Shown here: positions 59,600-64,000 of the stretch, piece by piece
Layout: each line of letters starts with the position of its first letter
Position numbering within the stretch: position 1 is the stretch's first letter
DNA from: Henckelia pumila
Taxonomy: Eukaryota; Streptophyta; Magnoliopsida; Lamiales; Gesneriaceae
NCBI RefSeq assembly: GCF_033568475.1
Contig: NW_027331831.1
Coordinates: 1,922,001 to 1,986,000, forward strand
Direction of reading: 5' to 3'
DNA: 64,000 bases
Notes under the pieces: generated by a model
Seen by the model: the letters and a program-made list of their open reading frames with translations, nothing else
Databases searched by the model: none
Told to the model about the DNA's origin: nothing
Translations under genes and position numbers: made by a program

Positions 59600-61210
59600 G
59601 CTGAGACGTGGCGATTATGTCGAGTGAAGCTTCCTCGGCCACACGTTTTGTCTTGATGGAGAAGTTTGATTGAATTTGACTACGTACTCTGTTTTCACTT
59701 TCTTGGGGGCTAAGCAATTTCTCGCTTTTAATTTATCTTTTCTGTTTTTGGGTTTTTGTACCTTTCTTCTTTTTTTTTTTTGAAAAAAAAAATTAATATA
59801 ATTTATTTTCAAATTATTATTATTTCATAAAAAAGGAGATATTTATTAAATTCAAGTAACCAAAAAATGTGGCCCCCAAGAAATCTATTATTAACTAAAA
59901 AAAAAAGGTTATCAGTTGCCAATGGGAATGGAGATGAAATAGTAAATTCTAAAACACAAATTACGGTGTAACAAATATATGTCGATCTTGTTGACATATT
60001 GCACATAAATATATTTTCACTTAATTTTTTTTTTTACTTATGCATCAAATCTAACGATACAAACAGTATCCTAGGAACGGAAAAATAGGAGGAAAATTCA
60101 AATCAATCAAAAGGAAAATTAAAGTAGAGGACAACCACGTAGGGATGAAGCTAATGACGTGGTCATTCGAAGAAGATGACGCAGGCTTATCGAATAGGAC
60201 TCCAAGCAAGTTTACTAAAATCGTCCTCCGAAAACATTGATGTTATATCTAGACACATAATATTAATTAGACAAGTGATATAATGTAATAAATAAAAAAT
60301 AAAAAATGATAGTTAATATAGTATTGAATTTGATTAATAGATTATAATTTATTTGATTTGATTGATTAAATTTTATATAAAAATGTTAAATGATCATTTT
60401 GTCCTTGTAACTTTAAATAAAATATAAATAATATTATTTATAAAAGATAATATAGTAATTTAAATTCAATGATTTGATTGATGTAAGATAAATTATTAAT
60501 GATTTAATTGATGTAAAATTAATAATTAATAGATGGATAAATAATATCATGAGAAAAACGCGCGATTGGATGTGATAAATTATACATGGATTAATAATAT
60601 TGTGTACCAAACGATAAATATTAAATAATAAATGAAATATATCATATTACTTATCTAAAGTGATGTTATTGTAATTTTATTTTTGTAGAAAGGAGTTTTT
60701 TTTTCTTCTATGAAATTCACGTATTTACACAATGATATAATATTGTTTACTTTAAAGTTAATAACTTGATATCTCATGAATTTATTTTTGAATTTAACCC
60801 AAATGCCTCAAGTCAATGTATTCATGATCTTTTTCTCTTTTAATGGGCAACTTTGTTGCATTCACAACCATCCATTCCTCAAACAAAGATCACCGTTATT
60901 TTCAAACTCATAAAGTATATCATCTTCACGTAGAGGATCATACACTCCGATCAAGACAACTATTTTTCGACTACGTTGAGAGCACATGCCTTACGTGAAA
61001 TGCTTGAAGTCCCACTGTCTTCGTTTTAAGTATTTGAGGATTTCATCACGAGTTTTGATCTAAACCTGACTATGATTTCACTTATTGTACAATGAAACTC
61101 ACATGTCCCCAAAATAATATGATATTGTCCCACTTTGGATGAAAATACATCCAACCACCACTAGACGATCCTGAAATATGAAAACATGAACCACATATTT
61201 TATCAAAAAT
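59600..61210. other. Intergenic region, AT-rich, with a MITE-like stretch
   Basis: No gene recognised. About 60235-60625 looks like a MITE: it contains acacataatattaattagac near its left edge and ttaataatattgtgtaccaa near its right edge, which are similar when one is reverse-complemented, but exact ends and target duplication were not found. Confidence 0.4.
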
Positions 61211-61385
61211 AATACAATGATCATAAAATTTTTATCTATGTTACACCAAGTTGTAAATTTATACAAGGATTATACAATGATCATAAGATTTTTATCTATG
61301 TTACACCAAGTTGTAAATTTATATAAGGATAATACAATAATCATAAAATCTTTATCTATGTTACACCAAGTTGTAAATTTACATA
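61211..61385. repeat. Tandem repeat, 60-bp period, three copies
   Basis: The unit, marked by tttatctatgttacaccaag and ttgtaaattta, recurs at exactly 60-bp spacing three times with a few substitutions. It keeps an open plus-strand frame, but only because 60 is a multiple of three; the peptide (FLSMLHQVVNLYKD repeated) has no known relative. Confidence 0.9.
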
Positions 61386-61699
61386 AAATGTTGAAAATAT
61401 CGCATAAAAACAAAAAATATGACGTTCATTAGTGTTTTTTTTGTTATAAAAAATATCAAAGACAAGGTGGAAGAATTTTATCAATCTAAACATTTCTTTG
61501 GCGAAAGTAGCTCATACCATCGTTCTTCAATAGTTGAATTGGGTCATTGACTAATGGATCGTTTTTTTTTTTTTTTTAAAAAATAAAGTAATATTTGAAA
61601 TTGAAATTGGGAACCAGCTTTCATCCTGTCGGAATCGTACCTTTTCAAAAATTGCAGGTGAAAATTGACCTGAAGTCGAACGACAGATATATATTTTTC

Positions 61700-63821
61700 G
61701 GGCTTACCCTCCGTTTCTTTACCTTTTCTGTTGCCTCATACTTCCGCCACCGAATACGCCGCCGCCGTCGTCTGCCAGAATAGCGCGCTTCGTCAAGCTC
61801 GCCCATCACTCTCTTCATCCCTCAGCTTCAGTACAACATAACCACGACCAACTTGCCACTTCTCCAAACTTCGTTCGGCTGCTGCACCTCACTCTTCTTA
61901 CTCGGGTGTGCTGGAAAATTTGGATCTTTATCCATTATGTGAGTAATTTTTGGGTCCTGGAGTTAGGGTTTTGATTCAGGTGTTCAAATCAGGGACTTGA
62001 ATTTTGGTTGGTCGATTGGGTTTTTTCGTGCAGATTTTTGTTGTACGCATGAGAAGTTATTTTTGTGTGTATTTTGGATGAGCAGATTTTTTGATAAAAA
62101 AAAACTTTTAACCCTTTGAATTGCCTATCAAGTAGCTTATCCCGTGATGTTTTGGTTGAAAATTGTATGATATTTTATCGCGATTTCGCAATACGAGAGG
62201 TTATAGCACCCAATATTCCTAAAATCCGGAAGCAACAAGTCTTTATTTCCCTGGTACAGATAGTTTGGTGTTACATTAGTTGCAGTTATGTGCATATGAT
62301 TATATTTAATTGTACTTATATATATGCATTTGCAAAATATTTGTATCTGACTCGTTTCATGTTATATTGTTTTTAAAATTATGTGTCGTGTGTTATCCAT
62401 GTCCTTGTGTTATACCCATTCTTCTTAGATGATAAAAAAACAAACTTTTCAAAGAATACGGAGTTATAACAATTTGGCTACGAAGTATTTCAGACACAGT
62501 TATCTTTCCATTCAAGAAAGCTGATTGAATTTTTTTGGAAGATGTTTAGTATTTGTCTATTTGATGATAACATAGAATACTCGTATTTCAATCCTGCCTT
62601 GTTTTTTAAGTTTTATGGATAAAGACAGGAGCTTTCGATGTCCAAATGCTACCAAAACAGTTACTATGATCTTTTTCAAGTAAAGCTACCATTTTTATCT
62701 TTCACCATCACTTGTCTAAACATATCATTGGCGAAATTATTTTCTCTGCTAAAACAGGTCCCTTCTGTCAGGACTCTCTCTCCACCAATGTATAAAAATG
62801 TTTATGGACATACTTAGTCTTCGCTCTTAATGTTAAAAGGAAAATTTTCAGTTCTTTCCTTCATCTCGATGCCAGTTCAAAACATCATACAGTTTCTTGT
62901 CGCATCTGATGAATTTAAGCTGTGTAGAGTTTTCTGCCTGGTGTAAACTAGGGTTTTTTTTTATCTGATTGTCATTATCGTAAAATATAAGGTACTACAT
63001 TTAATTAAGCAGGAAAGCTGTAGAGATGCAGCAACCAGGTCCAATTTTTCAAGTCATGCAGTCATTTCCCCCTACAAATATCACCACGGAACAGATACAG
63101 AAGGTATTTCTTATTTTTTCCCATGAAACTTTTGAGGGGTATATTGCAAAGATCTAGAATAGTCCTTTTTATGAATTGGTGACATTCCTTTTTGGTTTTG
63201 GCGGGAAAACTCACAAGTCTGTTAATTATTACTGGTAATCTTTCTTAGTATCCCATAGTTAGTACTGTCGATAACCAGTAATTGTCCAATTTACTATTGT
63301 TATCTCAAAAGAAATGTTCATTTGTATACTGATGATTGATCTTTTTCCCAAAGTTTGTAACATGGTAACTTCTAAAATGTAATTTTCTAATGACAGAATC
63401 GATAAAATAGTGGAAAATTTGATTCCTTTGTGTCAAATTTAAAAAATCCAGGCTCTGAACAATCTCTTAGTTGATTTGATCAAGTGTACATTGAAGAGAG
63501 CCTTCTAGCTTTGAAAGTGAATTTTCACCTTTTTGGAGCCATTCACGAGGTGGCACAGCTAAGATTAGTAGAAATAAGTTGCCTTGTTTGATGGTTGAGT
63601 ATGCTTGTTGAAGTTGTCGTTAGAGTTACTTGGTGTTTGATTTTACTCAGGTGAAATATGTTTCATCAAACCCGAACTTGCTATTGCGAAAATTTACATG
63701 ATTTGCATTTTGACATGCAACATTGCCACCAACTGTTGATGCAGTACCTTGACGAGAACAAGAAGTTAATATTGGCGATATTGGACAATCAAAATCTTGG
63801 CAAACTTGCCGAGTGTGCCCA
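61700..63821 (+). CDS. GIF2: GRF-interacting factor (SSXT domain), 5' part
   Basis: Partial gene leaving the window on the right. A leader exon (about 61700-61938, donor gtgagtaa) is followed by an intron with acceptor attaagcag at 63003-63011. Coding starts at ATG 63026: exon 63026-63103 encodes MQQPGPIFQVMQSFPPTNIT then TEQIQK, and exon 63745-63821 encodes YLDENKKLILAILDNQNLGK then LAECAQ, with donor gtaagtgg. The join gives the SSXT/SNH domain. GIF proteins are nuclear coactivators that bind GRF factors and recruit SWI/SNF complexes to control cell number in leaves and floral organs. NITTEQIQKYLDENKKLI matches GIF2/GIF3 rather than GIF1 (AN3). The Gln/Gly-rich C-terminus lies outside. Confidence 0.88.
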
Positions 63822-64000
63822 GTAAGTGGGTTATCTTTTTCTGTTCGTCTTTGCATACGTGATGGCAAGTGCATTTACGCATTTACTTGTCTGCAATTTT
63901 CACTATCAAGCATTGCATTTGCTTCTTGTTTTCTGCTGTGTAGTTAGAATCTTAGTGATCACAGTTTCAACTTCTTATCTTGGATGCAAAACTTCCTTCT

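Noticed and set aside
61217-61432. 71-codon protein with internal repeats
   Set aside because: The open frame follows from a 60-bp tandem repeat, a multiple of three; no gene context.
1-64000. CRISPR arrays, operons, bacterial-type elements, tRNA or rRNA genes
   Set aside because: Nothing of this kind seen; the sequence is plant nuclear DNA and the only tRNA-like sequence is the SINE head.

Overview
This is nuclear DNA of a flowering plant, almost certainly a eudicot. Evidence: plant-only gene families (DYW-class PPR, ABI4, PYL, DREB2, GIF, PNGase A, DOG1-like), GT-AG introns in an eIF2alpha gene whose exons sum to 344 codons, long AT-rich spacers, and typical plant transposons (Copia, a long solo LTR, a Helitron, hAT, Stowaway, Tourist and MULE MITEs, a tRNA-derived SINE). 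I cannot name the species.

Layout. 1-2918: tail of a DYW-class PPR gene plus its 3' flank (copy A). 2919-5954: dispersed-repeat-like DNA and one small unidentified gene remnant. 5955-9457: a broken DOG1-like gene (minus) into which 2832 bp of an eIF2alpha gene has been copied. 9605-13237: spacer, a non-autonomous Helitron (10267-12955) and a 27-bp shard of the DOG1-like gene. 13540-21177: longer PPR copy B, interrupted by a 2.69-kb solo LTR that copy A lacks. 22489-23490: intact ABI4 (minus). 25952-26163: SINE. 27172-29587: a small PPR gene split by a Copia fragment. 30842-32605: intact PNGase A. 33304-36015: complete eIF2alpha gene (minus), source or sister of the copy at 6526-9357. 36016-49410: mostly transposons (hAT MITE, a rearranged Copia element, a Tourist MITE). 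49411-50037: intact PYL4-type ABA receptor (minus). 53198-53853: Tourist-like MITE. 57627-59580: DREB2-type factor (minus) with a 5'UTR intron. 61700-64000: 5' part of a GIF2/GIF3-type coactivator, running off the window.

Intact host genes: ABI4, PNGase A, eIF2alpha, PYL4-like, DREB2-like, and GIF2-like (partial). Three belong to ABA or stress signalling (PYL perceives ABA, ABI4 acts downstream, DREB2 is drought/heat responsive), and the broken DOG1-like gene belongs to a family tied to seed dormancy. They are 7 to 26 kb apart and need not be co-regulated.

The most unusual feature is a set of recent local copy-and-insert events. PPR and eIF2alpha sequences are each present twice, in the same order and orientation. 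The eIF2alpha copy keeps its introns and joins the DOG1-like gene in frame, giving a chimeric first exon. A 27-bp piece of that same DOG1 exon lies 3.8 kb away, next to the second PPR copy. This looks like template-switching repair of DNA breaks rather than transposition. No previously undescribed defence or mobile system is evident.
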